In this document: one piece after another, positions 1 through 8,611 of the stretch
Numbering within the stretch: position 1 is the first letter of the stretch
Layout: each line of letters begins with the position of its first letter
Source of the DNA: Williamsia serinedens
GTDB taxonomy: Bacteria; Actinomycetota; Actinomycetes; Mycobacteriales; Mycobacteriaceae
Assembly (NCBI RefSeq): GCF_024171725.1
Contig: NZ_JAMTCG010000005.1
Coordinates: 186,001-250,000, forward strand
Direction: 5' to 3'
DNA: 64,000 nucleotides
The notes under the pieces: generated by a model
The model's database searches: none
Told to the model about the DNA's origin: nothing
Seen by the model: only the letters and a program-made list of their open reading frames with translations
Translations under genes and position numbers: made by a program

Positions 1-836
1 CCCTGGACATCGACCTCTACCTGCGGATCGCGCCGGAGCTGTTCCTCAAGCGCGCCGTCGTCGGTGGGATCGACCGCGTCTTCGAGATCAACCGCAACTT
101 CCGCAACGAGGGCATCGACTCCACGCACTCGCCCGAGTTCGCGATGCTCGAGACGTACCAGGCCTACGGCACCTACGACGACTCCGCGCGGATGACCCGC
201 GAGCTGGTGCAGGAGGTGTCGCGGCGCGCGCTCGGCACGCTCACCCCGACGCTGGCCGACGGCACGGTCTACGACCTGTCGGGGGAGTGGCGCAGCATCT
301 CGATGTACCCGTCGCTGTCGGAGGCGGCCGGGCAGGAGGTCACGCCGGCGACCTCCGTCGACGATCTCCGCGCCCTCGCCGACCGCGTCGGCCTCGCAGT
401 CCCCACCGACAAGGGGTACGGCCACGGCAAGCTCGTCGAGGAACTGTGGGAGCACCTCGTGGGTTCGCACATCTCCGAGCCGTTCTTCGTCCGCGATTTC
501 CCCGTCGAGACCTCTCCGTTGACCCGGGATCACCGGAGCATTCCGGGGGTCGTCGAGAAATGGGATCTGTACGTCCGCGGATTCGAACTCGCGACCGGTT
601 ATTCGGAATTGATCGACCCGATCATCCAACGCGAGCGATTCGTCGATCAAGCGCGTCTCGCGCGCGCCGGCGACGACGAGGCGATGGTTCTCGACGAGGA
701 ATTCCTCACCGCCATGGAGCACGGGATGCCTCCCACGACGGGCACCGGTATGGGCATCGATCGCCTGCTCATGGCACTGACGGGGCTCGGGATCCGCGAC
801 ACGATCCTGTTCCCGTTCGTCAAACCGTCGGAATGA
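1..836 (+). CDS. lysS: Lysine--tRNA ligase, class II (3' part; 5' end outside window)
   Basis: This enzyme charges tRNA-Lys with lysine in the cytoplasm. Only the last ~277 residues are present; the frame is already open at the first base. The class II motif 2 region is visible at the start ([11 protein letters not shown], followed by THSPEF and the ETYQAY stretch). Motif 3 is near the end (GTGMGIDRL, then FPFVKP), so the catalytic core is intact at its C-terminal side. The next gene on the same strand is lsr2, the lysS-lsr2 order known in mycobacteria. The match to LysS rather than AspS or AsnS rests on the motif 2/3 wording and this neighbour. Confidence 0.95.
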   Translation, partial: LDIDLYLRIAPELFLKRAVVGGIDRVFEINRNFRNEGIDSTHSPEFAMLETYQAYGTYDDSARMTRELVQEVSRRALGTLTPTLADGTVYDLSGEWRSISMYPSLSEAAGQEVTPATSVDDLRALADRVGLAVPTDKGYGHGKLVEELWEHLVGSHISEPFFVRDFPVETSPLTRDHRSIPGVVEKWDLYVRGFELATGYSELIDPIIQRERFVDQARLARAGDDEAMVLDEEFLTAMEHGMPPTTGTGMGIDRLLMALTGLGIRDTILFPFVKPSE

Positions 837-868
837 CGACACGGTTCTCACGAATTCGTCCCGAAGAA

Positions 869-897
869 TTGTCGGGTCGGAAAGTTGTGGTTACCAT
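869..897 (+). promoter_or_regulatory. Candidate sigma-70-type promoter for lsr2
   Basis: TTGTCG (869-874) and TACCAT (892-897) are separated by 17 bases in the 147-bp gap before lsr2. The gap is visibly richer in A/T than its surroundings, which would suit autorepression by Lsr2, a protein that prefers A/T-rich DNA. The call rests on motif spacing only. Confidence 0.35.
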
Positions 898-983
898 CTG
901 AATCCGATCGGGGGATCCGCGGGGGGAATCCGCAGGAACCCTCGTCGACGGGCAGGGTCGGCACGGCTGTGGGGATTTGCGGG

Positions 984-1304
984 ATGGCGAAAAAGGTGAC
1001 GGTCACACTGGTCGACGACGTCGACGACAGCAGACGCGCCGACGAGACGGTGGAGTTCGCGATCGACGGGGTCACCTACGAGATCGACCTCTCGCGGACC
1101 AACGCCCAGCGGCTCCGATCCCAGCTGAGCACCTGGGTCGAGCACGCCCGTCAGGTGGAGGGTGATGCCCGCACCGCCACCATCCAGCACGATCCCGGCA
1201 CCGCCGCCGCCATCCGCGACTGGGCCCGCCGCAACGGCATCGGTGTCTCCAGCCGCGGTCGCGTCGCGAGCGACGTCGTCGACCTCTACAACGCCGCCCA
1301 CTGA
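984..1304 (+). CDS. lsr2: Lsr2 nucleoid-associated protein / xenogeneic silencer
   Basis: A 106-residue DNA-bridging protein, functional analogue of H-NS, that coats A/T-rich DNA and silences horizontally acquired genes. The N-terminal oligomerisation part starts [12 protein letters not shown], as in known Lsr2 proteins. The C-terminal DNA-binding part carries IRDWARRNG followed by the RGR minor-groove motif (SSRGRV), then a short ASDVVDLY tail. Length is close to the family's ~112 residues. The frame stays open upstream to 885, but the conserved MAKK start at 984 is preferred; the upstream extension looks non-native. It follows lysS on the same strand and faces fadD3, with a strong hairpin between them. 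Confidence 0.95.
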   Translation: MAKKVTVTLVDDVDDSRRADETVEFAIDGVTYEIDLSRTNAQRLRSQLSTWVEHARQVEGDARTATIQHDPGTAAAIRDWARRNGIGVSSRGRVASDVVDLYNAAH

Positions 1305-1344
1305 GGCAGATCGCGGGCCGCTGTCGCCCGCGTTGTCCCAGTCT

Positions 1345-1404
1345 CGCCACGCGCGCGTGGGTTCGCCCGCCGTATTGCGCGGGCGAATCCGTGTGCGTGT
1401 GGCG
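1345..1404. terminator. Long hairpin between convergent lsr2 and fadD3, likely bidirectional terminator
   Basis: The outer arms CGCCAC (1345-1350) and GTGGCG (1399-1404) pair, and the inner arms TTCGCCCGC (1362-1370) and GCGGGCGAA (1379-1387) pair perfectly around an 8-base loop. The bases between inner and outer arms pair mostly by alternating GC/GT matches. There is no clear U-tract. The position between two convergent stop codons fits a shared terminator. Confidence 0.5.
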
Positions 1405-1458
1405 AAGTGACTGGATCGGTGGCGATTCGCAGACGGACGACGACGGGATCCAGCGCGG

Positions 1459-3027
1459 TCAGCGCAGTTCGCGCTTGAGGATCTTCCCGGATGCGTTGCG
1501 GGGGAACGCATCCACGACGACCACCGACCGCGGGATCTTGAAGTTCGCGAGCCGCCCGCGGCAGAACTCGACGACGGTGTCGGCGTCGAGCGTCGACCCG
1601 GGGCGGACGGTGACGAATGCCTTGCCGACCTCGCCGAGCCGGTCGTCGGGCACGCCGATCACCGCCGCCTCGGTGACCTCGGGGATCCGGGCCAGTGTCT
1701 GCTCGATCTCCGCGGGGTACACGTTGAACCCGCCGCAGATGTACATGTCCTTGAGCCGATCGGTGATGCGCAGGTTCCCGGCGTCGTCGATCGTCCCGAT
1801 GTCCCCGGTGTGCAGCCAGCCGTCGGCGTCGATCGTCTCGGCGGTCGCCGCCGGGTCGTCGAGGTAACCCCGCATCACCATCGCCCCGCGTGCGAGCACC
1901 TCGCCCGCGTCGGAGAGTGCGATCTCCATCCCCGCGAACGCCCGGCCGCAGGTGGTGGCGACGGTGACGTCGTCGTCCTCGGGGGTGCAGGTGGACACGA
2001 ACCCGCTGCACTCGGTCAGTCCGTAGGCGGTGATCACGGTGTCGACGCCGAGGTCGCTCTGGATGCGCTCGATCAGCACGACCGGCACGATCGCCGCACC
2101 GGTCACGACCAGTCGCAGCGACGACAGATCGCGATCGGGGCGCGTCGGGTCGTCGAGGATGGTCTGGAAGATGGTCGGCGCACCGGGGAAGACGGTCAGT
2201 CGGTGCCGCTCGACGAGGTCCATCGCCCCGGTCGTGTCGTACACGGCCAGCGGGTACATCGTCGTCCCGAACAGCAGACACGGCAGGATCCCGGCCTTGT
2301 AGCCGAAGGTGTGGAAGTACGGGTTGACCATCAGATAGCGGTCGTCGGGGGACAGGCGACCGTTCGCGCCCCACGCATGCGCGCCGGCGATGGTCTGTCG
2401 GTGCTCGGCCATGACGCCCTTGCTGCGTCCGGTGGTGCCCGAGGTGAAGAGGACGTCCGAGAGGTCGTCGGGGGCGACGGCCTCCGCCCGCCGGTCGGCC
2501 TCGGCGCGGTGGGACTCGTCCGCCGACGCCGCGAGGTCGTCGTCCCAGTCGACGGCGTCGTCCCTGGTCTCGTCGCCCGCCTCGAGTCGGATCCGCACGG
2601 TGGCAGGGGGCCGGGTCAATTCCGACCACTCGTCGAGCGCGACGAGATCGGCGAGGCGGTCGGCGCCGAGGAAGCGCCCGGCCACGACGAGCACACGGGC
2701 GTCGACGCGCTCGAGGACGTCCACCACCTCGAGCGCGGTGTAGCGCGTGTTCAGCGGGACGAGGACCGCGCCCGCCCACTGCGTCGCGAGCGCGGCGATG
2801 GGCCACTGCGCGCAGTTCGGTGCCCAGATCGCGACGCGGTCCCCCGCGCCGACGCCGTGCGCGACCAGCGCTGCTGCCGTCGTCCGTACCGCGGCGAGCA
2901 GGTGTGTCCAGGTGAGCTCGATCGGATCACCCCACTGCTCGTCGACGACGGCGAGACCGTCGGGCCACAGGTCGGCGGCACGACGGAGGGCGGCCGGCGT
3001 CGTGGCCACCGTTGTCTCTGTGGGCAC
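1459..3027 (-). CDS. fadD3: FadD3-type HIP--CoA ligase (acyl-CoA synthetase)
   Basis: ATP-dependent ligase that in Mycobacterium and Rhodococcus activates the steroid ring C/D propionate (HIP) to HIP-CoA, the first committed step of KstR2-controlled catabolism. The protein has the adenylate-forming P-loop FTSGTTGRSKGV, the AYGLTE motif, the HTGDIG and DRLKDM hinge region, and the C-terminal lysine motif NASGKILKREL. I chose the GTG at 3027 (about 522 residues) because GAGGG lies just upstream. A longer frame would begin at a TTG at 3057 lying inside the KstR2 box. It is divergent from fadE30, as in M. tuberculosis. Identity as FadD3 rests on this synteny and the shared operator; other FadD substrates cannot be excluded. 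Confidence 0.85.
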   Translation of the reverse strand: MPTETTVATTPAALRRAADLWPDGLAVVDEQWGDPIELTWTHLLAAVRTTAAALVAHGVGAGDRVAIWAPNCAQWPIAALATQWAGAVLVPLNTRYTALEVVDVLERVDARVLVVAGRFLGADRLADLVALDEWSELTRPPATVRIRLEAGDETRDDAVDWDDDLAASADESHRAEADRRAEAVAPDDLSDVLFTSGTTGRSKGVMAEHRQTIAGAHAWGANGRLSPDDRYLMVNPYFHTFGYKAGILPCLLFGTTMYPLAVYDTTGAMDLVERHRLTVFPGAPTIFQTILDDPTRPDRDLSSLRLVVTGAAIVPVVLIERIQSDLGVDTVITAYGLTECSGFVSTCTPEDDDVTVATTCGRAFAGMEIALSDAGEVLARGAMVMRGYLDDPAATAETIDADGWLHTGDIGTIDDAGNLRITDRLKDMYICGGFNVYPAEIEQTLARIPEVTEAAVIGVPDDRLGEVGKAFVTVRPGSTLDADTVVEFCRGRLANFKIPRSVVVVDAFPRNASGKILKRELR

Positions 3028-3056
3028 CGGGCGTTCCCTCTCTATCGGCGAAAACA

Positions 3057-3070
3057 AGCAAGTGCTTGGT
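3057..3070. promoter_or_regulatory. KstR2 operator between fadD3 and fadE30
   Basis: AGCAAGTGCTTGGT is an exact match to the published KstR2 consensus AnCAAGnnCTTGnT. It lies between the divergent fadD3 and fadE30 starts, 17 bases before the fadE30 ATG, so one repressor dimer pair could control both directions. Confidence 0.85.
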
Positions 3071-3087
3071 AGGTTATCCTAGGCCAC

Positions 3088-4341
3088 ATGACCGTGACCG
3101 ACCTCGCCGATCGTGCCGTGGACCTGCGGCGCACGGGGATATCGGACGACGATTTCGCACTCTCCGTCCGCGCCTGGTTGGAGTCCAACCTCACCGGCGA
3201 GTTCGCCCACCTGACGGGCCGCGGCGGACCGGGCAGCGAGCACGAGTTCTTCGCCGAGCGGCTCGCCTGGGACCGGCACCTCGCCGCGTCGGGGTGGACC
3301 TGTCTGGGGTGGCCGACCGAGTACGGCGGCCGCAACGCGACCATCGCGCAGCGCATCGTCTTCCACACCGAGTACGCCCGCGCCCAGGCGCCGGCGCGCG
3401 TGAACCACCTCGGTGAGGAACTGCTCGGCCCGACGCTCATCGCCTTCGGGACCGATGCGCAGCGCGAGCGGTTCCTGCCCGGGATCGCCGACGTGACCGA
3501 GCTGTGGTCTCAGGGCTACTCCGAGCCGGGCGCCGGTTCCGACCTGGCCAACGTCGCGACCACCGCGCGACTCGAGGACGGTCGCTGGGTGATCAACGGC
3601 CAGAAGATCTGGACCTCGCTCGCGCACGTCGCGCAGTGGGTGTTCGTGCTGTGCCGGGTGGAGCGCGGATCGAGCCGACACAAGGGTCTCGGCTTCCTCC
3701 TCGTCCCCCTCGACCAACCGGGGATCACGGTCCGGCCGATCCAACAGCTCACCGGCACATCGGAGTTCAACGAGGTCTTCTTCGACGACGCGGTCACCGA
3801 CGCCGACCTCATCGTCGGCGAGCCGGGCGACGGGTGGCGCGTCGCGATGGGTCTGCTGGAGTTCGAGCGCGGCGTGTCCACCCTCGGTCAGCAGGTGGGG
3901 TTCGCCCGCGAACTCGAGCGCATCGTCGCGATGGCCCGCGAGAACGGGACCGCCTCCGACCCGCGCATCCGCGAACGGATCGTCCGCGCACGGATCGGGC
4001 TGCGGGCCATGCGCGCCCACGCACGACGAACGCTCGCCGAGGTCGACACCGCCGGGGCGGGTGGTCAGGCGTCGGTGTCGAAGCTGTTGTGGGCCAACTG
4101 GCACCGCGATCTCGGCGAGCTCGCGATGGCCGTCCAGGGCGCCCCAGGACTGATCGCGCCCGACTCCACGACCGAGGGCGTACCTAACGACATCACCGCA
4201 CCCGACCGCGTCGAACTGGGAGAGTGGCAACGGCTGTTCCTCTTCTCCCGCGCCGACACGATCTACGGAGGGTCGAACGAGGTGCAGCGCACCATCATCG
4301 CCGAGCGTGTCCTCGGCCTGCCGAGGGAGGCCCGCCCGTGA
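3088..4341 (+). CDS. fadE30: FadE30-type acyl-CoA dehydrogenase (steroid ring C/D)
   Basis: Flavin-dependent acyl-CoA dehydrogenase of 417 residues. Family knowledge: FadE30 desaturates the propionyl-CoA side chain of the HIP-derived thioester after FadD3. Visible features are the helical N-terminal domain, the FAD/substrate signature YSEPGAGSDLA, the INGQKIWTS beta-domain motif and the C-terminal IYGGSNEVQRTIIAERVLGLP motif that contacts FAD. It is the first gene of a fadE30-ipdF-fadA6 unit; its stop overlaps the ipdF start by 4 bases. The KstR2 box lies immediately upstream. Sequence alone says acyl-CoA dehydrogenase; the specific name comes from synteny. Confidence 0.85.
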   Translation: MTVTDLADRAVDLRRTGISDDDFALSVRAWLESNLTGEFAHLTGRGGPGSEHEFFAERLAWDRHLAASGWTCLGWPTEYGGRNATIAQRIVFHTEYARAQAPARVNHLGEELLGPTLIAFGTDAQRERFLPGIADVTELWSQGYSEPGAGSDLANVATTARLEDGRWVINGQKIWTSLAHVAQWVFVLCRVERGSSRHKGLGFLLVPLDQPGITVRPIQQLTGTSEFNEVFFDDAVTDADLIVGEPGDGWRVAMGLLEFERGVSTLGQQVGFARELERIVAMARENGTASDPRIRERIVRARIGLRAMRAHARRTLAEVDTAGAGGQASVSKLLWANWHRDLGELAMAVQGAPGLIAPDSTTEGVPNDITAPDRVELGEWQRLFLFSRADTIYGGSNEVQRTIIAERVLGLPREARP

Positions 4342-5150
4342 CCGATCCCCGCCTCGCGTCGCCGTTGTCGACGGCACCGGAGGAGATCCCCGGCCACGGC
4401 CTGTTGTCGGGGAAGAAGGTCGTCGTCACCGCCGCCGCCGGGACCGGGATCGGTTTCGCGACGGCCCGACGCGCGCTGCTCGAGGGCGCCGACGTCGTCG
4501 TCAGCGACTATCACGAGCGACGACTGGGGGAGACCGCCGAGAAGCTCGCCGCCGAGTTCGGCGGGCAACAGGTCGCGGCGATCACCTGCGACGTCTCGAG
4601 CACCGATCAGGTGAACGCGCTGATCGACTCCGCCGCAGCGACTCTCGGTCGGATCGACGTCGTGGTGAACAACGCCGGCCTCGGCGGTGAGACACCGGTC
4701 GTCGACATGACGGACGAGCAGTGGGACCGCGTCGTCGACATCACCCTGACGAGCACGTTCCGTTCGACCCGCGCCGCCCTGCGGTACTTCGCGGGTGTCG
4801 AGCACGGCGGGGTGATCGTCAACAACGCGTCGGTGCTCGGGTGGCGTGCCCAGCACGGGCAGGCGCACTACGCCGCGGCGAAGGCCGGGGTGATGGCGCT
4901 GACCCGGTGCTCGGCCGTCGAGGCCGTCGAGCACGGCGTCCGGATCAACGCCGTCGCGCCGTCGATCGCGCGACACCCGTTCCTGGCCAAGGTCACCAGC
5001 GACGAACTCCTCGACGACCTCGCGTCCCGCGAGGCCTACGGCCGCGCCGCCGAGGTCTGGGAGATCGCCGCGACCATCGCGATGCTGGCCAGCGACTACA
5101 CCACCTACCTCACCGGAGAGATCGTCTCGATCTCGAGTCAGCGCGCCTGA
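4338..5150 (+). CDS. ipdF: IpdF-type short-chain dehydrogenase
   Basis: A classical SDR of 270 residues, homologous in position and sequence type to Rv3559c (IpdF), an alcohol/ketone oxidoreductase acting on the CoA thioester of the steroid C/D-ring intermediate. Rossmann motif AAAGTGIG near residues 32-39, VNNAG around residue 115, and the catalytic pair YAAAK preceded by a serine in NNASVLG. It carries a ~25-residue N-terminal extension before the Rossmann fold. The GTG at 4338 overlaps the fadE30 stop (GTGA), so translation is probably coupled. A longer reading frame upstream lies inside fadE30 and is not used. Confidence 0.85.
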   Translation: MTDPRLASPLSTAPEEIPGHGLLSGKKVVVTAAAGTGIGFATARRALLEGADVVVSDYHERRLGETAEKLAAEFGGQQVAAITCDVSSTDQVNALIDSAAATLGRIDVVVNNAGLGGETPVVDMTDEQWDRVVDITLTSTFRSTRAALRYFAGVEHGGVIVNNASVLGWRAQHGQAHYAAAKAGVMALTRCSAVEAVEHGVRINAVAPSIARHPFLAKVTSDELLDDLASREAYGRAAEVWEIAATIAMLASDYTTYLTGEIVSISSQRA

Positions 5151-5169
5151 CGAGGCGACAGGAGAACCC

Positions 5170-6327
5170 ATGAGCACACCCCAGGCCTACATCGTCGACG
5201 CGCTGCGGACACCGGTCGGCAAGCGCAACGGATCGCTGGCGAAGGTGAACCCGATCGACCTCGGCGCGCACGTCATCACCGCCGTCCTCGATCGGACCGG
5301 CATCGACCCGACCGTCGTCGACGACGTCGTGTTCGGGTGCGTCGACACGATCGGGCCGCAGGCGGGCAACGTCGCCCGCTCGGCGTGGCTCGCCGCCGGT
5401 CAGCCGCTCGCCGTCCCGGGTACCACCGTCGACCGGCAGTGCGGATCGTCCCAGCAGGCAATCCATTTCGCCGCGCAGGCCGTGATGAGCGGGACCCAGG
5501 ACGTCGTGCTGGCGGGTGGACTCCAGAACATGAGCGCCATCCCGATCTCCGCGGCGATGATCGCCGGCGCACAGTACGGCTTCGACAACCCCTTCCACGA
5601 CTCCGTCGGCTGGCGGGAGCGTTTCGGCGATGCCGAGATCTCGCAGTTCCACGGCGCCGACATGATGGCGCGGAAGTGGGACATCAGCCGTGAGGACATG
5701 GAGCGCTGGGCCCTGCAGAGCCACGAGCGCGCTCGGGCCGCGATCGCCGAGGGCCGCTTCGAGAACGAGAACGTCCCGCTGGGCGATTGCGTCGTCGACG
5801 AGTGCCCGCGGGAGACGTCGTTGGAGAAGATGGCGGGCCTGCCGGTGCTGGCGGAGGGGTCGTCGCTGACCGCCGCTGTCGCGTCGCAGATCTGCGACGG
5901 CGCGTCGGCGGCCCTCGTCGTCTCCGAGGCCGCCCTGACGGAGCACGGTCTCACCCCGCGCGCCCGCATCCACCACATGACGGTCCGCGGCGACGACCCG
6001 ATCATGATGCTGTCGGCGCCGATCCCGGCGACGAAGCACGCGCTGGAGAAGACGGGCCTGTCGATCGACGACATCGACGTCGTCGAGATCAACGAGGCCT
6101 TCGCGCCCGTCGTGCTGGCGTGGCTGAAGGAGACCGGTGCCGACCCGTCGCGGGTGAACCCGAACGGCGGCGGCATCGCACTCGGCCACCCGCTCGGGGC
6201 GACCGGCGCCAAGCTCTTCGCCACCCTGCTCAACGAACTCGAGCGCCGCGGCGGTCGCTACGGCCTGCAGACGATGTGCGAGGGCGGCGGCACCGCCAAC
6301 GTCACCATCATCGAACGCCTCGGCTGA
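5170..6327 (+). CDS. fadA6: FadA6-type acetyl-CoA acetyltransferase (thiolase)
   Basis: Thiolase of 385 residues assigned to FadA6 (Rv3556c) by operon position; in KstR2 catabolism it cleaves a late beta-ketoacyl-CoA formed after ring opening. All three thiolase active-site regions are present: the nucleophilic cysteine Cys91 in DRQCGSSQQA, the histidine in GGGIALGHPLGATG, and the C-terminal proton-donor cysteine in TMCEGGG. Nineteen bases separate it from ipdF, and a GACAGGAG ribosome-binding site precedes the ATG. It ends just before a palindromic 21-bp repeat array, which may terminate the operon. Confidence 0.85.
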   Translation: MSTPQAYIVDALRTPVGKRNGSLAKVNPIDLGAHVITAVLDRTGIDPTVVDDVVFGCVDTIGPQAGNVARSAWLAAGQPLAVPGTTVDRQCGSSQQAIHFAAQAVMSGTQDVVLAGGLQNMSAIPISAAMIAGAQYGFDNPFHDSVGWRERFGDAEISQFHGADMMARKWDISREDMERWALQSHERARAAIAEGRFENENVPLGDCVVDECPRETSLEKMAGLPVLAEGSSLTAAVASQICDGASAALVVSEAALTEHGLTPRARIHHMTVRGDDPIMMLSAPIPATKHALEKTGLSIDDIDVVEINEAFAPVVLAWLKETGADPSRVNPNGGGIALGHPLGATGAKLFATLLNELERRGGRYGLQTMCEGGGTANVTIIERLG

Positions 6328-6351
6328 CCCCCGAGCCCTCACCCCCACCCC

Positions 6352-6507
6352 GTCGAGTGGGCGGTTACCGACGTCGACTGGGCGGTTGCAGACGTCGACT
6401 GGGCGGTTGCGACACCCCCGCGCCCTCCGTTGCCCACTCGACGTCCGGTACCGCCCACTCGACGTCCGGTACCGCCCAATCGACGTCCGGTACCGCCCAC
6501 TCGACGG
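6352..6507. repeat. 21-bp repeat array with inverted arms between convergent genes
   Basis: Three direct 21-bp units (6352-6372, 6373-6393, 6394-6414), each with GTCGASTGGGCGGTT, are followed by about 20 unrelated bases. Then come about three and a half units of the reverse complement (6435-6507, each with ACGTCCGGTACCGCCC). The two arms can fold into one very long imperfect hairpin or cruciform. The array fills the gap between fadA6 and the convergent membrane gene. The same family occurs at 41150-41288 and, in diverged form, at 17178 and 18015. A bidirectional terminator is the simplest role. Confidence 0.85.
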
Positions 6508-6519
6508 GGGACGGGCGGG

Positions 6520-6906
6520 TCAGTGGGCGACGGTCTGCGCGATCGCGACGACGACCAGTCCGACCGACAAGCAGATGAACGACGCGCCCGACACGGCTTT
6601 GTACGCCAGGTTCTGCTGGATCTCGGCGCGGAACGCCAGTGGTGCGAACAGCACCGGGTTGACGATCCCGCCGATCGCCACGAGGACCAGCGACCACGCC
6701 GGCGAGTCATCCGCGACGGCTCCGACCGCGATCATCAGCACGCCCATGATCACCCAGTCGAGGTGCAGCTGGAGGATCCGCCGCGGGTGGCGGACACCGA
6801 CCTTCGCCAGGGCCTCGGGCTTCTCGACCATCAGCGTCACCGCGAAACCCGACACCGCCCCGACCGCCGCCGACCACAACCCGATGAGCACGAGGACGTC
6901 CGCCAC
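6520..6906 (-). CDS. Small four-helix membrane protein, unknown function
   Basis: About 128 residues with four hydrophobic stretches: ADVLVLIGLWSAAVGAVSG, LDWVIMGVLMIAVGAVA, LVLVAIGGIVNPVLFAP and GASFICLSVGLVVVAIAQ. Conserved-looking polar residues between them include HPRR, QLHLD and NP. The pattern faintly recalls the hydroxylaminobenzene mutase-like family of small membrane proteins, but I cannot confirm this. The frame is open upstream to 7041; the GTG at 6906 was chosen because the upstream residues are charged and atypical and would run into the promoter of the divergent aldehyde dehydrogenase. It lies within the KstR2 block but has no visible KstR2 box of its own. Confidence 0.6.
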   Translation of the reverse strand: MADVLVLIGLWSAAVGAVSGFAVTLMVEKPEALAKVGVRHPRRILQLHLDWVIMGVLMIAVGAVADDSPAWSLVLVAIGGIVNPVLFAPLAFRAEIQQNLAYKAVSGASFICLSVGLVVVAIAQTVAH

Positions 6907-7014
6907 GAGACCCGAGCGTAGAGCCCACTGGCGCGACGGGTGTGACGTGGCGCATACTGTCAAAGCGACACATCGCAGATTTTGTTTCTTTGCACGGTCG
7001 AAGGAGATCGCCCC

Positions 7015-8562
7015 ATGACCGAACCGGCCACCCGCCCGCACGCCGAACCGACCTCGTCGCCGGCCCCCGCACGCACCGGCACGGTCGCGCAGATCCGTCC
7101 CCGCTCGGCCGCGGGGATGTCGCTGCAGGAGATCCTCGACGCCCAGCGCTCGGCGTTCCTCCGCGACGGCATCCCCGACGCGCGGACGCGCATCGACCGC
7201 ATCAACCGCCTCTCGTCGCTGCTGCTCGACAACGCCGACGAGATCGCCGAGGCGCTCCGCGACGACTTCGGCTCACGTCCCCGCGAGCTGTCGATCGCGA
7301 CCGACGTCGCCGGCTGCATGATCGACCTGGCCGACCAGCGTCGTCACGTCCGGAAGTGGATGGCGACGGAGAAGGTTGCGAAACCCGCTGCGCTGATGGG
7401 CTTCTCGCAGCGCATCCGGCACGACCCGCTCGGCGTGGTCGGCATCATCGGCCCGTGGAACTTCCCGCTGCAGCTGACCGTCGTGCCCGCGGGCGACGCG
7501 TTCGCCGCCGGCAACCGCGTGATGATGCGCCCGTCGTCGGTCACGGCACGCACCACGGCCGTGTTGGCCAAGCACGCCCCCGACTACTTCTCGGTCGAGG
7601 AACTCGCCGTCCTCACCCCCGACCACGGCGGCGGCTCCGACTTCGCGAAGCTGCAGGTCGACCACCTGTTCTTCACCGGCTCGCCCGAGGTCGGTCGCTC
7701 GGTCGCCGCCGAGGCGGGCAAGAACCTGGTGCCGGTCACCCTCGAGCTCGGCGGAAAGAACCCCGTCGTCGTCGACCTCGACGCCGACATCCGCGCCGCG
7801 GCCGAGCGCATCGCCGACGCCAAGCTGGTCAACTCCGGTCAGGTCTGCCTCTGCCCCGACTACGCGTTCGTCCCCGCGGCCCGGCTCGACGAGTTCGTCG
7901 ACACCGTCGTCGCGCGCTGGCGCACCGCGAACCCGAGCATCGCCGGCAACGACCAGTACACGGCGACGATCAACGAGAAGAACTACACGCGCATCGTCGG
8001 ACTCATCGACGACGCGGTCGCGCGGGGGGCCTCGAAGCGCCAGGTCATCCCGCCGGGCGAGTCCCTGCCCGACGCGGTGTCGCGCAAGATCCCGCCGACC
8101 GTGCTGACGAACGTCCGCCCCGGCAGCGACATCGAGGGCGACGAGGTGTTCGGCCCGGTGTTGACCGTGTACCCGTACCGCGATCTGTCCGAGGCGGTGG
8201 AGTACATCACCGCCCACCCGCATCCGCTGACGATGTACTGGTTCGGCCCGGACAACGCCCGATACGAGCAGCTGCAGGCCACGACACGCTCGGGGTCGGT
8301 GAACGGCAACGACTTCGCGCTCAACCTCCTCAGCGGGTCGCTGCCGTTCGGCGGCGTCGGCACCAGCGGGATGGGCAGCTACCACGGGCATTTCGGGTTC
8401 GCGACGTTCTCGCACGCCCGTGCCGTGACGCACTCGCGGATGCCGATCAGCTTCGGCCGCATGATGTCCGCGCCGTTCACGCCGTCGGACAAGCGCACCA
8501 CGAACGCGCAGTTGTCGATGTGGAAGACCATCACCAAGCGGGCGACGAAGCGCAACCGCTGA
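7015..8562 (+). CDS. Aldehyde dehydrogenase, NAD(P)+-dependent (coniferyl-aldehyde type)
   Basis: A 515-residue aldehyde dehydrogenase that oxidises an aldehyde to its acid; the substrate is not evident. Key motifs: GPWNFPLQL (cofactor site), FTGSPEVGRSVA, LELGGKNPVVV with the general-base glutamate, and the catalytic cysteine in NSGQVCLCPDY. It looks most like the membrane-near class 3/coniferyl aldehyde group, with a shortened C-terminus and a basic tail (KRATKRNR). The ATG at 7015 follows AAGGAGA at 7001-7007; a frame open to 6982 is less likely. The upstream gap carries an inverted repeat TGTC-N5-GACA (6958-6970) that might be an operator. It precedes kstR2 but is separated from it by a KstR2 box. 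Confidence 0.85.
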   Translation: MTEPATRPHAEPTSSPAPARTGTVAQIRPRSAAGMSLQEILDAQRSAFLRDGIPDARTRIDRINRLSSLLLDNADEIAEALRDDFGSRPRELSIATDVAGCMIDLADQRRHVRKWMATEKVAKPAALMGFSQRIRHDPLGVVGIIGPWNFPLQLTVVPAGDAFAAGNRVMMRPSSVTARTTAVLAKHAPDYFSVEELAVLTPDHGGGSDFAKLQVDHLFFTGSPEVGRSVAAEAGKNLVPVTLELGGKNPVVVDLDADIRAAAERIADAKLVNSGQVCLCPDYAFVPAARLDEFVDTVVARWRTANPSIAGNDQYTATINEKNYTRIVGLIDDAVARGASKRQVIPPGESLPDAVSRKIPPTVLTNVRPGSDIEGDEVFGPVLTVYPYRDLSEAVEYITAHPHPLTMYWFGPDNARYEQLQATTRSGSVNGNDFALNLLSGSLPFGGVGTSGMGSYHGHFGFATFSHARAVTHSRMPISFGRMMSAPFTPSDKRTTNAQLSMWKTITKRATKRNR

Positions 8563-8586
8563 CCTGCGCGGACGCGCGCGCTGCCA

Positions 8587-8600
8587 CCCAAGCGCTTGCT
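8587..8600. promoter_or_regulatory. KstR2 operator upstream of kstR2 (autoregulation)
   Basis: CCCAAGCGCTTGCT matches AnCAAGnnCTTGnT except for the first base. It sits 11 bases before the kstR2 GTG, in the position expected for autorepression. Confidence 0.75.
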
Positions 8601-8611
8601 AGGGTGGCAGC

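Noticed and set aside
1286-2806. Long Arg-rich frame on the minus strand
   Set aside because: It overlaps fadD3 in another frame, is dominated by Arg/Ala/Pro, and has no domain wording; typical high-GC shadow.
3055-3057. TTG start for fadD3
   Set aside because: It lies within the KstR2 operator; the GTG at 3025-3027 has a proper GAGGG ribosome-binding site.
6365-6697. Protein with 7-residue repeats (VEWAVPD type)
   Set aside because: The peptide repeat is the translation of the 21-bp DNA array, which happens to lack stops; no start or family support.
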